64,000 nucleotides of DNA, taken from assembly GCF_001426645.1 (NCBI RefSeq), contig NZ_LMEX01000001.1:60245-124244 (forward strand), given 5' to 3'. Shown in pieces: positions 33,611-43,500 of the stretch. Every line of letters begins with the position of its first letter. Position 1 is the stretch's first letter. The translations under genes were made by a program, and so were the position numbers. This stretch comes from Rhodanobacter sp. Root480 (lineage in GTDB: Bacteria > Pseudomonadota > Gammaproteobacteria > Xanthomonadales > Rhodanobacteraceae). The notes under the pieces were generated by a model. It was not told the origin of the DNA, made no database searches, and saw only the letters and a program-made list of their open reading frames with translations.

Positions 33611-34990
33611 GTGAGCGAAGTTACCAGCCAGGATCGCAGCACCCGCGACAGCAGCCAGCAGGATCTGGACCGCCTGGCCGAACTGGCCGGGGACGTGATC
33701 CGCCGCGCCCGTGCCGCCGGCGCCAGCCAGGCCGAGGTGGCCGCCAGCATCGATACCGGCCTGAGCGTGAACGTGCGCCTGGGCGAGGTGGAAACGGTGG
33801 AGCACACGCGCGACCGCGGCTTCGGGCTCACCGTGTATTTCGGCCAGCGCAAGGGCTCGGCCAGCACCGCCGACCTGCATCCCGATTCGCTGCAGGCCAC
33901 GCTGGACCAGGCTTGCGCCATCGCCCGCTATACCGAGGAAGATCCCGCCGCCGGCCTGGCCGATCCCGCGCGCATGGCCGATGCCTTTCCCGACCTGGAC
34001 ACGTGGCATCCGTGGGACATCGACACCGCGCAGGCGATCGAGCTGGGTATCGCGATCGAGGAAGCCGGTCGCGCCCACGCCGGCATCACCAACTCCGACG
34101 GCGCCGGCGTGCAGGCCGGGCAGGGGCTTTCGGTGTACGCCAACTCGCATGGTTTCGTGGGGCGCGAGCGCGGCACCCGGCATTCGCTGTCGCTGTCGCT
34201 GATTGCCGGCGACGACGATGGCATGCAGCGCGATTACTGGTACGACAGCGTGCGCGCGGCCGGCGATTTCATCAGCGCCAGGGCCCTGGGCGACAAGGCC
34301 GCCCAACGCACGTTGGCGCGGGTGGGTGCGCGCAGCCTGTCGACGCGGCAGTGCCCGGTGCTGTTCGCGCCGGAGCTGGCGCGCGGGCTGATCGGTCATC
34401 TGCTGAGCGCGGTGAGCGGCGGTGCGTTGTATCGCCAGGCCAGCTTCCTGCTCGATCACGTGGGCAAGCCGGTGATGCCGGCCTGGCTCGATATCAACGA
34501 GCGGCCGCGGCTGCCGCGTGGCCAGGGTTCGGCCAATTTCGATGCCGAGGGAGTGGCCACGTGCGACAGCGCGCTGGTCGAAGGCGGCGTGCTGGCGCGC
34601 TACGTGCTGGGCAGCTATTCGGCGCGCAAGCTGGGACTGGCCTCCACCGGCAATGCCGGTGGCATCCACAACCTGGTGGTGGAGCCGGGCAGTGTCGATC
34701 AGTCGCGCCACGATTTCGCGGGCATGCTTCAGCGCCTGGGCACCGGTCTGCTGGTGACCGAGGTGATGGGCCAGGGCGTCTCCACGATCACCGGTGATTA
34801 TTCGCGCGGCGCGGCCGGCTTCTGGGTCGAGAACGGGGTGATCGCCTACCCGGTGGAGGAGATCACCATCGCCGCGAACCTGCGCGACATGTTCGCCGGC
34901 ATCGTGGCGGTGGGCACGGATGTGGACCCGCGCTCGCACATCCTCACCGGCTCGATCCTGCTGGAGCGGATGACGGTGGCGGGGGAATAG
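33611..34990 (+). CDS. pmbA: Metalloprotease-complex subunit PmbA/TldE
   Basis: 459 aa. PmbA (TldE) forms a heterodimer with TldD that cleaves unfolded peptides, including modified microcin precursors and CcdA. TldE lacks the zinc site. Visible: LSVNVRLGEVETVEHTRDRG, YANSHGFVGRERGTRHS, FDAEGVATCDSALVEGGVL and STITGDYSRGAAGFWVENG. I chose GTG at 33611, with AGGA eight bases upstream; longer readings enter the divergent promoter region. tldD is not in this window. Confidence 0.92.
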   Translation: MSEVTSQDRSTRDSSQQDLDRLAELAGDVIRRARAAGASQAEVAASIDTGLSVNVRLGEVETVEHTRDRGFGLTVYFGQRKGSASTADLHPDSLQATLDQACAIARYTEEDPAAGLADPARMADAFPDLDTWHPWDIDTAQAIELGIAIEEAGRAHAGITNSDGAGVQAGQGLSVYANSHGFVGRERGTRHSLSLSLIAGDDDGMQRDYWYDSVRAAGDFISARALGDKAAQRTLARVGARSLSTRQCPVLFAPELARGLIGHLLSAVSGGALYRQASFLLDHVGKPVMPAWLDINERPRLPRGQGSANFDAEGVATCDSALVEGGVLARYVLGSYSARKLGLASTGNAGGIHNLVVEPGSVDQSRHDFAGMLQRLGTGLLVTEVMGQGVSTITGDYSRGAAGFWVENGVIAYPVEEITIAANLRDMFAGIVAVGTDVDPRSHILTGSILLERMTVAGE

Positions 34991-35101
34991 GCCGAATGGT
35001 TTGCGTGGCGCGTCGCGACATGTCTGCACAGCCCCTCAAGGCTTGCTAGCATTCAAGGCACCGGCAATTGGCCGGCGCTGTCGACGCCAAGGAGATGCGC
35101 A

Positions 35102-35524
35102 ATGAGCGTTCCACCCGAGTCCGTCATACCCCCGCCGCCCGACAACCCGCCGCCGTCCGGTGAGCCACCGCTGGGCGGTGCACCATCGGCCGAGCAGCGC
35201 CAATGGGCGATGTTCGGGCATCTTTCCGCGTTGCTGGGTTTGGTCACTGCGGGCTGGTTGTGTTTCCTTGGCCCGTTGGTGATCTGGCTGGTGAAGAAAG
35301 ACACCATGCCGTTCGCTGCGGATCAGGCGAAGGAGGCGTTGAATTTCAACATCACCGTGATGATTGCCGCGGCTATATCGTGGATATTGATGTTCGTACT
35401 GATAGGTATTTTGCTGTTGGGGGTGCTGGCTGTCGCGTGGCTGGTGTTCACCATCATCGCCGCGATCAAGGCGAACGAAGGCGTGGCCTATCGTTACCCG
35501 TTCACGCTGCGCCTGATCAAGTGA
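35102..35524 (+). CDS. DUF4870 family membrane protein
   Basis: 140 aa. Pro-rich cytoplasmic N-terminus (about 30 residues) followed by three hydrophobic segments at about 40-65 and 80-122, with the family motif FAADQAKEALNFNITV. DUF4870 proteins are Tic20-like and of unknown role. A strong AAGGAGA site lies upstream of ATG. It ends at a bidirectional terminator shared with ispA. Confidence 0.88.
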   Translation: MSVPPESVIPPPPDNPPPSGEPPLGGAPSAEQRQWAMFGHLSALLGLVTAGWLCFLGPLVIWLVKKDTMPFAADQAKEALNFNITVMIAAAISWILMFVLIGILLLGVLAVAWLVFTIIAAIKANEGVAYRYPFTLRLIK

Positions 35525-35568
35525 TCTGCCGGTGTTGATCGACTGGTACTGATCGACTTGCGGTGACC

Positions 35569-35598
35569 AAAAAAGGCAGCCATCCGGCTGCCTTTTTT
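35569..35598. terminator. Bidirectional Rho-independent terminator
   Basis: A6, then GGCAGCC, loop ATCC, GGCTGCC, then T6. The stem is 7 bp and perfect, with U-tracts in both orientations. It serves both the plus-strand DUF4870 gene (stop 35524) and the minus-strand ispA (stop 35626). Confidence 0.93.
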
Positions 35599-35625
35599 CT
35601 TGCCGGAACGATGGCGTTGCGGTGG

Positions 35626-36531
35626 TCAGTTGGCGCGCTCGGCGGCGTAACGGGCCAGCTCTTCCAGCAACGCCCCGCGTTCGCCCAGCGGCGCGATGGC
35701 ATGCAGTGCGACGTCGGTCAGCTCGGCCAGCCGTGCGCGCGAGGCGTCGAGGCCGATGATCGAGGGGAAGGTGGGTTTGCCGGCGGCCGCGTCCTTGCCG
35801 GCGGTCTTGCCGATCACGGTGGATTCGCCTTCAACGTCCAGGATGTCGTCGCGCACCTGGAACGCCAGGCCCACGGCGCTGGCGTATTCATCCAGTGCCA
35901 GCAGCTCGTCGGCATCGCCGCCCGCGGCCAGCGCACCCAGTTGCACTGAGGCGCGGATCAGCGCGCCGGTCTTGCAGGCATGCATGTGCTCCAGCTGGGC
36001 CAGCGTCAGCGGCTGGCCCACGGCGGCAAGGTCCAGCGCCTGGCCGCCGGCCATGCCTTCGGCACCGCAGGCGCGGCCCAGCGTGCGCAGCATGGCCATG
36101 CCGGTCTCGGGGCTGGTCTGGCGGGTGGTGTCCTCGGCCAGAATTTCGAACGCCAGCGCCTGCAGCGCATCGCCAGCCAGGATGGCCATCGCCTCGCCGA
36201 ACACGATGTGGCAGGTGGGGCGGCCGCGGCGCAGCGCGTCGTCGTCCATCGCGGGAAGGTCGTCGTGCACCAGCGAATAGGCGTGGATCAGTTCGACCGC
36301 GCAGGCGGCCGCATCGAGTTGCGGGCCGTCTTCGCCCAGTGCCTGCGCGGCGGCGTACACCAGCAGCGGGCGCAGCCGTTTGCCGCCACCGAGCACGGCG
36401 TAGCGCATCGCGCGGTGCAGGTCGGCGGGGGATTGGTCGGCGGGTGGAAGGCGGTGATCCAGCGCCTGTTCGGCGCGCAGGATCAGCGCTTCAAGATTCG
36501 GGTTCAAACGGCTGGGCGTTGTCGGGGGCAT
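35626..36531 (-). CDS. ispA: Farnesyl (geranylgeranyl) diphosphate synthase
   Basis: 301 aa. IspA condenses IPP with DMAPP and GPP to FPP, the precursor of undecaprenyl phosphate and quinone tails. First Asp-rich motif DDLPAMDDD near 90-98; second DDILD near 235. GGGKRLRP is also present. ATG at 36531 lies inside xseB, overlapping its end by 41 bp; a TTG at 36507 would reduce the overlap. The pairing xseB-ispA is typical; dxs, which often follows, is absent here. It ends at the bidirectional terminator. Confidence 0.93.
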   Translation of the reverse strand: MPPTTPSRLNPNLEALILRAEQALDHRLPPADQSPADLHRAMRYAVLGGGKRLRPLLVYAAAQALGEDGPQLDAAACAVELIHAYSLVHDDLPAMDDDALRRGRPTCHIVFGEAMAILAGDALQALAFEILAEDTTRQTSPETGMAMLRTLGRACGAEGMAGGQALDLAAVGQPLTLAQLEHMHACKTGALIRASVQLGALAAGGDADELLALDEYASAVGLAFQVRDDILDVEGESTVIGKTAGKDAAAGKPTFPSIIGLDASRARLAELTDVALHAIAPLGERGALLEELARYAAERAN

Positions 36532-36745
36532 CGGGATCAAGCAGCAGGCGCACGCGCAACTCGGCTTGCTCCAGCGACTGCTGGCAGTGGCGGTACAGGC
36601 CGATGCCGCGCTCGAAGGAGGTGAGTGATTCGTCCAGACTCAGTTCGCCACCTTCCATCCGTGCCACCAGTTGCTCCAGCTCGTCCAGCGAATGCTCGAA
36701 GTCGGCGGCGGGCGGTGTTTCGGGTGCGGGAGCGGTCTTGGCCAT
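36491..36745 (-). CDS. xseB: Exodeoxyribonuclease VII small subunit
   Basis: 84 aa. XseB binds XseA to form exonuclease VII. The family signature is clear: [20 protein letters not shown], then [23 protein letters not shown] at 36745 is preferred over the in-frame TTG upstream. The last 41 bp overlap the start of ispA. xseA is not nearby, which is normal. Confidence 0.93.
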   Translation of the reverse strand: MAKTAPAPETPPAADFEHSLDELEQLVARMEGGELSLDESLTSFERGIGLYRHCQQSLEQAELRVRLLLDPDAPDNAQPFEPES

Positions 36746-36818
36746 GGCCCGCAACGCTAACGCAGTGACTGCAGGGAATCAATCGGCGTGAGGTTGTGCC
36801 GCAGGCGCGTGTGGGCTT

Positions 36819-38120
36819 TCAGCGGCCGGGTCGCCACTGCGGCCGGCCACCGGCTTGCTGGAAAAGTGCCGCGCCGCGGGCGCTGGCCCAGCGGTCGGCG
36901 ACGGCCACCAGTTCGTCGCCGGCATACAGCAGCGGACAGGCCGGGCGTCGCCAAGGCGGCATCATGTCCTGCTGGAACAGGTCGCGCAGCTCGCGTGTGT
37001 GCGCATCGCCCGCCGGTTTGATCCGTTCGCCACCGCGACGCAGGCGTACGGTGATCGGCGGGTCGAGCTGCGCACCTTGTAGCAGGAGCAGCTCACCGCC
37101 GTCGGGCAGGTGCAGGGGCTCGCCGCGCCACTCGGTTTGCCATTGCGGGTCGATGGCTGTGGCTGGCGGCACGCTCCAGAGACGTCCCCGCCAGATATGC
37201 AGCTCCGTGCCGGGCCAGCGGATGCAGGGCAGTTTTCCGGGGCGCGATTCGCGCAATTGCCGTTCGATCTGCTGGCGCTGGGCGGTGGTGGGCGCGGTCA
37301 GGCCGCGTGCATGCAGCCAGTGATCGAGCAGCGGATCGCGCAGCGCCGGTACGAGCGCCAGCCAGGCCTGGCCGTCGAGGCTGTCGGTGGCCGGATCGCG
37401 CAGGCGTTCCAGTGCCCCCAGCCATTGCGAGCGCAAGGCATCGGCGGCGGCGCGGCTCAGGGCGGCGCTGTGCAGGATCGAATCGGCTGCCTGCGGCCAA
37501 TGACCTTGCAGTCGCGGCAGGATCTCGTGGCGCAGGTAGTTGCGCGCCAGCTGGATGTCGGCGTTGCTGGGGTCCTCGATGAACGCCAGCCTGTGCGCCT
37601 CGACGTAAGTGCGCAGCGACGCCCGCGGCACGTCCAGCATCGGCCGCCACAATTGGGCATGACCCAGCGGCCGCAACGTGCGCATCGCGCCCAGCCCGTC
37701 CGGGCCGGCGCCGCGCAGGAGTTTCAGCAATACGGTTTCCACCTGGTCGTCGCGATGGTGGGCCAGCACCAGCCGTTCACCCTCGCGCAGGTGCGCGTCG
37801 AACGCCTGGTGACGGGCGCGTCGGGCCGCCGCTTCCAACCCGTCACCACGTCCGTCCTCGACCTGCACGCGCACCACCTCGCAAGGCACGCCCCATGCCT
37901 CGCCGAACCGCTGGCAATGCGCGGCCCAGGCCTCGCTGTCGTGCTGCAAACCGTGGTTGACGTGCAAGGCCCGCAGGCCGTTCGCACGCGCCTGTGGCAG
38001 TTGTGCCAGCGCGTGCAGCAGGGCGGTGGAATCGGCACCGCCACTGAAGCCCACGCACAGCGGCACCGGTTCGGTCGCCGCCAGGCTGGCGGCGAGATGT
38101 TGCTGCAGGGGGTCGCTCAT
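36819..38120 (-). CDS. tilS: tRNA(Ile)-lysidine synthetase TilS
   Basis: 433 aa. TilS modifies C34 of tRNA-Ile(CAU) to lysidine, which changes both codon and amino-acid identity. PP-loop SGGADSTALLHAL near residue 27, HVNHGL near 54, and GLEAAARRARHQAF and AHHRDDQVETVLLKLLRGAG near 100-130. The C-terminal domains are less conserved. ATG overlaps the stop of the NYN gene by 4 bp. The order accA ... tilS is conserved in gammaproteobacteria. Confidence 0.94.
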   Translation of the reverse strand: MSDPLQQHLAASLAATEPVPLCVGFSGGADSTALLHALAQLPQARANGLRALHVNHGLQHDSEAWAAHCQRFGEAWGVPCEVVRVQVEDGRGDGLEAAARRARHQAFDAHLREGERLVLAHHRDDQVETVLLKLLRGAGPDGLGAMRTLRPLGHAQLWRPMLDVPRASLRTYVEAHRLAFIEDPSNADIQLARNYLRHEILPRLQGHWPQAADSILHSAALSRAAADALRSQWLGALERLRDPATDSLDGQAWLALVPALRDPLLDHWLHARGLTAPTTAQRQQIERQLRESRPGKLPCIRWPGTELHIWRGRLWSVPPATAIDPQWQTEWRGEPLHLPDGGELLLLQGAQLDPPITVRLRRGGERIKPAGDAHTRELRDLFQQDMMPPWRRPACPLLYAGDELVAVADRWASARGAALFQQAGGRPQWRPGR

Positions 38121-38857
38121 TTCCTGGCGTGCGACCGCACGTAGATGTGCTTGCCGTTGCCGACCTGCCGCTCCTCGGCGTCGAACAGGCCGATGGCGCC
38201 GATCAGCCCGCTCAGCTTGGCGTAGCCGTAGTTGCGCGAGTCGAACTCCGGCGATTGCTTGTTGATGTTCTGGCCGACACGCGAGAGTTGCGCCCAGCCC
38301 GTGTCGTCGTCGGAGGTGGCTTCGATGGCATTGCGCAGCAGGTTCACCAGGCGCGTATCGCCGCGCAATTCCTTGGACGAGCGCTGCTTCGGCGCTGCCT
38401 CGGTTTCGGTGGAAGCGCTGCTGGCCAGCACGTCGGTGTAGATGAACTTGTCGCAGGCGGCCACGAACGGCGTCGGCGTCTTGCGTTCGCCGAAGCCGTA
38501 GACGAACAGGCCCGATTCCCTGATGCGCCCGGCCAACCGGGTGAAATCGCTGTCGCTGGAGACGATGCAGAAGCCGTCGAAGCGGTTGGTGTAGAGCAGG
38601 TCCATCGCATCGATGATCATCGCCGAGTCGGTGGCGTTCTTGCCGCTGGTGTATCCGAATTGCTGAATCGGCTGGATCGACTGGGTCAGCAACTGGTCCT
38701 TCCAGCCACGCAATTGCGGGCTGGTCCAGTCGCCGTAGGCGCGCTTGACGTGGGCGGTGCCGTACTTGGCCACCTCCGCCAGCAGCCCTTCCGCCAGCGA
38801 TGGCTGGGCGTTGTCGGCGTCGATCAGTACGGCAAGTTTGGCGGCGTCGTGGGCCAT
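38117..38857 (-). CDS. NYN-domain ribonuclease-like protein with C-terminal OST-HTH/LOTUS
   Basis: 246 aa. The NYN (PIN-like) domain spans about 5-145 with acidic residues D13 (LAVLIDADN), D77 (NATDSAMIIDAMD), D102 and D104 (SSDSDFTRL). Residues about 160-240 look like an OST-HTH/LOTUS RNA-binding domain (TRLVNLLRNAIEATSDDDTG). Family members (LabA/MARF1-like) are proposed RNases. The gene sits directly upstream of tilS with an ATGA overlap, suggesting coupled synthesis. Target RNA unknown. Confidence 0.88.
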   Translation of the reverse strand: MAHDAAKLAVLIDADNAQPSLAEGLLAEVAKYGTAHVKRAYGDWTSPQLRGWKDQLLTQSIQPIQQFGYTSGKNATDSAMIIDAMDLLYTNRFDGFCIVSSDSDFTRLAGRIRESGLFVYGFGERKTPTPFVAACDKFIYTDVLASSASTETEAAPKQRSSKELRGDTRLVNLLRNAIEATSDDDTGWAQLSRVGQNINKQSPEFDSRNYGYAKLSGLIGAIGLFDAEERQVGNGKHIYVRSHARK

Positions 38858-38946
38858 GACGTTCTCCGTCGAAGGATGCGCCGATGGTAACGCCGCCCAG
38901 TACTGCTCGTGGGAGTTAATCCGTGAGCAACGCTTTCCCGGAACGG

Positions 38947-39903
38947 CTATTCCTGATACGCGCCGTAACCGCGCAGGCGCTTGTAGCGCTGTTCCAACAG
39001 GTCGGTCGTCGGCATCGCCTGCAGCTGGTCGAGCTGGTTCAGCAGTACGGCCTTGAGCCGGATCGCCATCGAGCGAGGATTGCGATGGGCGCCGCCCAGC
39101 GGTTCACGCACCACCTTGTCGACCAGGCCCAGTTCCAGCAGGCGCGGGGCGGTCATGCCCAGTGCCTCGGCGGCATCCTTGATTTTATCGGGGCTCTTCC
39201 AAAGAATCGAAGCGCAACCCTCCGGGGTGATCACCGAATAGGTCGAGTACTGCAACATCAGCGTGCGGTCGCCGACGCCGATGGCCAGCGCGCCGCCGGA
39301 ACCGCCTTCGCCAATCACCGTGCAGATGATCGGCACCTTCAGCTCGGCCATTTCCAGCAGATTGCGGGCAATCGCCTCGCTTTGCCCGCGCTCCTCGGCA
39401 CCGATGCCGGGATAGGCGCCCATGGTGTCGATGAAGGTAAACAGCGGAAGCTGGAAGCGCTCGGCCATCTTCATCAGGCGTAGCGCCTTGCGATAGCCCT
39501 CTGGCCTCGGCATGCCGAAGTTGCGCTTGATCTTGCCCTTGGTGTCGCGGGCTTTCTGGTGGCCGATGATCATTACCGGCCGGCCGTCGATGCGGCCCAG
39601 GCCGCCCACGATGGCGCCGTCGTCGGCATACATGCGGTCGCCGGCCAGCTCGTGGAATTCCTCGCAGATCACGCCGATGTAGTCGAGCGTGTACGGCCGC
39701 GCCGGGTGGCGCGACAGCTGGGTGGTCTGCCAGGAGTTGAGGTTGCGGAAAATCTCCGCCGTCTTGATCTTCAGCTTCTCGCGCAGACGGCCGACTTCCT
39801 CGTCGATATTGAACGCCTGGCCATCGCTGGCGTGGCGCAGCTCCTCAATTTTCGCGTCCAGTTCGGCGATGGGTTGTTCGAAGTCGAGGAAGTTGGGATT
39901 CAT
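38947..39903 (-). CDS. accA: Acetyl-CoA carboxylase carboxyltransferase subunit alpha
   Basis: 318 aa, identical in size to typical AccA. It makes malonyl-CoA together with AccD. Motifs: [19 protein letters not shown] at the N-terminus; [39 protein letters not shown]; and [15 protein letters not shown], the crotonase-type oxyanion region. Separated from dnaE by a convergent yajD gene, unlike the usual dnaE-accA adjacency. Confidence 0.97.
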   Translation of the reverse strand: MNPNFLDFEQPIAELDAKIEELRHASDGQAFNIDEEVGRLREKLKIKTAEIFRNLNSWQTTQLSRHPARPYTLDYIGVICEEFHELAGDRMYADDGAIVGGLGRIDGRPVMIIGHQKARDTKGKIKRNFGMPRPEGYRKALRLMKMAERFQLPLFTFIDTMGAYPGIGAEERGQSEAIARNLLEMAELKVPIICTVIGEGGSGGALAIGVGDRTLMLQYSTYSVITPEGCASILWKSPDKIKDAAEALGMTAPRLLELGLVDKVVREPLGGAHRNPRSMAIRLKAVLLNQLDQLQAMPTTDLLEQRYKRLRGYGAYQE

Positions 39904-40066
39904 CCGTTTTCATTCATGAACGATAGCCTCGCAGTATACCGCCATGGCCGCTTTTCACGGGAACGCGACCGTATGGCGTCGTTCATCGTCCAACCCCCGG
40001 CAACATGCTGGCACGGCCCGGTTTTGCGCTATCGTCGGAGCCCCCGATTTTCGCCCCGGAATCCTT

Positions 40067-40432
40067 ATGGCCATCGACAACGCCAAGCTCGACCGCATCG
40101 TGGCCGAGGCCCGCCGCAACGCCGAACAGCGCGAACTGGGCTATCGCGAGCGGGCGCTGAAAATGTACCCCTGGGTGTGCGGCCGCTGCGCCCGCGAATT
40201 CACCCGTGCCAACCTGCAGGAACTGACCGTCCACCACCGCAACCACGACCACGATTTCAACCCGCCCGATGGCAGCAACTGGGAGTTGCTGTGCGTGTAC
40301 TGCCACGACAACGAGCATTCGAGGCACATCGACCACGTGCGCGGCGGGGTGATGGCGGTCGATGAGGCGCCTGCGGCCACGGGGAATCCGTTTGCCGATC
40401 TGAAGGCGATGATGGAGCGCGGCAAGAAGTGA
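40067..40432 (+). CDS. yajD: HNH nuclease family protein YajD
   Basis: 121 aa. HNH/ββα-metal domain: zinc cysteines CGRC near residue 39 and CVYC near 86, with the core TVHHRNHDHDFNPPDGSNWE between. ATG at 40067 opens directly into MAIDNAKLDRIVAEARRN, typical of YajD. The biological substrate is not known. It is the only plus-strand gene between 35.5 and 59 kb, between accA and dnaE, and is followed by a family A repeat. Confidence 0.9.
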   Translation: MAIDNAKLDRIVAEARRNAEQRELGYRERALKMYPWVCGRCAREFTRANLQELTVHHRNHDHDFNPPDGSNWELLCVYCHDNEHSRHIDHVRGGVMAVDEAPAATGNPFADLKAMMERGKK

Positions 40433-40441
40433 TGTATCGGT

Positions 40442-40533
40442 TCCTCCCCTGCGAAGCAGGGGAGGTCAGGAGGGGTGCTCGGCTTTCAGATCAAGAGCGA
40501 ACCCCTCCTCATCCCCTGCAAGCAGGGGAGGGA
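40442..40533. repeat. Long inverted repeat, family A copy 2
   Basis: Left arm CTCCCCTGCGAAGCAGGGGAGG, continued as TCAGGAGGGGTGCTCG; right arm GCGAACCCCTCCTCATCCCCTG with its own AGCAGGGGAGGG hairpin. It lies between convergent yajD and dnaE and may serve as the 3' boundary of both. Confidence 0.83.
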
Positions 40534-40574
40534 GTGAAGCGTCGCTGCAAAACACGGGATCGGGTGCTTGCCGC

Positions 40575-43500
40575 TCAGTCCTGCTGCTTGACGATGCGCA
40601 GGCGGACGGCTTCGATGCCGGGCATGGCGCGTACGGCGCGCAGCAGGTCGGGGACGGCGTCCACGCGCCACTCGTCGCCGAGTTCCAGGTCGGCCTGGGC
40701 AGCGCCGTTGCGGTAGTTGTGCAGGATCACGGTGGCACGGCCGCCGCGGTAGCCGGTGAGCACGCGCTGCAACTGGGCGGGGAAATCGGGGCTGATGCCG
40801 TCGAGCTTCAGGCGCAGCAGGCGGGCGTGTTTGTGGCAGGCCTCGGCCAGCGAAAGCGCGCTGCGGGCGCGCAACTGGAAGCCGCCGCCAGAGAAGTCGT
40901 CGATGCGCAAACCACCTTCCACGATCAGGATCTGGTCGCGGGTGAGCAGCGGTGCGATCTGCTGGTACAGCTCGCCGAAGAAACTCACCTCGATGCTGCC
41001 GCTGCCGTCCTCGATGCGCACGAACGCATCGCTGTCGCCGCGCTTGCGCACGGCGGCGACCATGCCGGCGATCGTCCATGGGGTGTCCGGGCCACGGCGG
41101 AAACGGTTGCCGTCGCCATCGTCGTTGCGGCGCGGCTTGGGCGGCTGGTAGCGGTCCACGATCTCGCCCAGCGGGCAGGTGGAGAGCTGCGCCAGCTCAT
41201 CCTTCCAGGGGTCGGTGGGATGGCCCGAGAGATAATGCCCCAGGGTGTCGCGCTCGCCCTGCAGCTTCTGCTCCAGCGGCCACTCGGCCACGACGGGCAG
41301 CTCGACCTTGAGCACGGGCGTGGCATTGCCCATGGCCGCGCCGAACATGTCGTTCTGGCCCGACTGCTTGTCGCGCAGGTGCTGCTCGGCCGCCTTCATG
41401 GCATTGGGCAACTGCGCGATCAGGCTGGCGCGGGTGGGCGCCAGGGCATCCAGTGATCCGCAGAGGATCAGCGCTTCCAGCACGCGCCGGTTCAGCCGCG
41501 TGGGGTCGACGCGGCGGCAGAAGTCGGCCAGGTCGGTGTAAGCGCCATTGGCGCGTTCGGCCACGATCGCCTCGCAGGCGCCCTGGCCCACGCCCTTGAT
41601 CGCGCCCAAGCCGTACTGGATCGTCTTTGGCTCGACCGCGACGAACATGTACTCGGACGCGTTCACGTCCGGCGGTTGCACGGCGATGCCGATGGCGCGC
41701 GATTCGTCCAGGAAGGTCACCACCTTGTCGGTGTTGTCCATGTCCGAGGAGATCGTGGCGGCCATGAATTCGGCCGGGTAGTGCGCCTTCAGCCAGGCCG
41801 TCTGGTACGACACCAGCGCATAGGCGGCGGCGTGGGATTTGTTGAAACCGTAGCCCGCGAATTTCTCCATCAGATCGAAGATGGCGTCGGCCTTTTCGCC
41901 GCTGAGCCCGTCCTTGGCCGCACCTTCGCGGAAGATCGCGCGGTGCTTGACCATCTCCTCGACTTTCTTCTTGCCCATCGCGCGGCGCAGCAGGTCGGCG
42001 CCGCCGAGCGTGTAGCCGCCCACGATCTGCGCCATCTGCATCACCTGCTCCTGGTAGACCATGATGCCGTAGGTCTCTTTCAGGATCGGCTCGACGCGCG
42101 GGTCGGGGTATTCCACGTCCTCGCGGCCGTGCTTGCGCGCCACGAAGCTGGGGATCAGGTCCATCGGGCCGGGGCGGTACAGCGCCACCAGCGCGATGAT
42201 GTCCTCGAAGCGGTCGGGTTTCGCGTCCTTCAACATGCGCTGCATGCCGGAGGATTCGAGCTGGAACACGGCGACGGTCTGCGCCTTTTTCAGCAGCTCG
42301 TACGGCGCCGGATCGTCCAGCGGCAGGGCCGCGATATCGAGCGGTTCTTCACCGGTCCTGGCGCGGCGCGCGTTGATCGCCTTCACCGCCCAGTCGATGA
42401 TGGTCAACGTGCGCAGGCCCAGGAAGTCGAACTTCACCAGGCCCACGGCTTCGACGTCGTCCTTGTCGAATTGCGTCACCACGCCGCCGCCGCCCGGCTC
42501 GCAATACAGCGGGGCGAAATCGGTCAGCGGGGTCGGCGCGATCACCACGCCGCCGGCGTGCTTGCCGGCGTTGCGGGTGAGGTTTTCCAGCTTCAGCGCC
42601 AGGTCGATCAGGGCGCGGGCGTCTTCGTCCTGTTCGTAGATGTCGCAGAACTCGCGCACCACGCGCTCGGGTTCCTTCTTCGCCTTCTCCGAGCGGTTCA
42701 GCGCGTCGGACAGGGTGAGGTCGAGCGGGCGCGGCGGGATCAGCTTGGCCAGCTTGTCGACCTGGCCGTAGCCCATGCTGAGCACGCGGCCGGAATCGCG
42801 CAGCACCGCCTTGGCCGCCATCGAGCCGTAGGTGATGATCTGGCTGACGCGGTCGCGGCCGTATTTGCGCGAGACGTAGTCGATCACCTCGTCGCGGCGA
42901 TCCATGCAGAAGTCGATGTCGAAGTCGGGCATCGACACGCGTTCGGGGTTCAGGAAGCGCTCGAACAGCAGGTCGAACTGCAGCGGGTCCAGGTCGGTGA
43001 TCTTCAGCGCCCACGCCACCAGCGAGCCGGCACCGGAACCGCGGCCCGGGCCGACGGGAATGCCGTTGTCCTTGCCCCAGCGGATGAAGTCCGAAACGAT
43101 CAGGAAGTAGCCGGGGAAGCCCATCTTCACGATCACGTCCAGCTCGCGCTCAAGCCGCTGGTCGTAATCCTCGCGCGTGTGATTGTTGGCCAGCGGCGCC
43201 AGCGCCAGGCGCTGCTGCAGGCCTTCGCGCGCGAGTTCGCGGATGTAGCTGTCCAGGTCGTGGTCGCCCGGCACCGGGAAATCGGGCAGGTAGTAGGTGC
43301 CGAATTTCAGTTCCAGGTTGCAGCGTTTCGCCAGCTCGACGGTGTTTTCCAGCGCCTCGGGCAGGTCGGCGAACAGCGCGGCCATTTCTTCCGGGGTTTT
43401 CAGGTATTGCTGGTCGCTGTAGTCGTGCGGGCGTTTGGGGTCGGCCAGCACGCGGCCCTGGTTGATGCACACGCGCGCCTCGTGCGCCTCGAAGTCGTCC

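Noticed and set aside
39998..40066. TGGCAC ... TTGC upstream of yajD, resembling a sigma-54 promoter
   Set aside because: The GG and GC elements are 14 bases apart instead of 10, so it does not fit the -24/-12 architecture.
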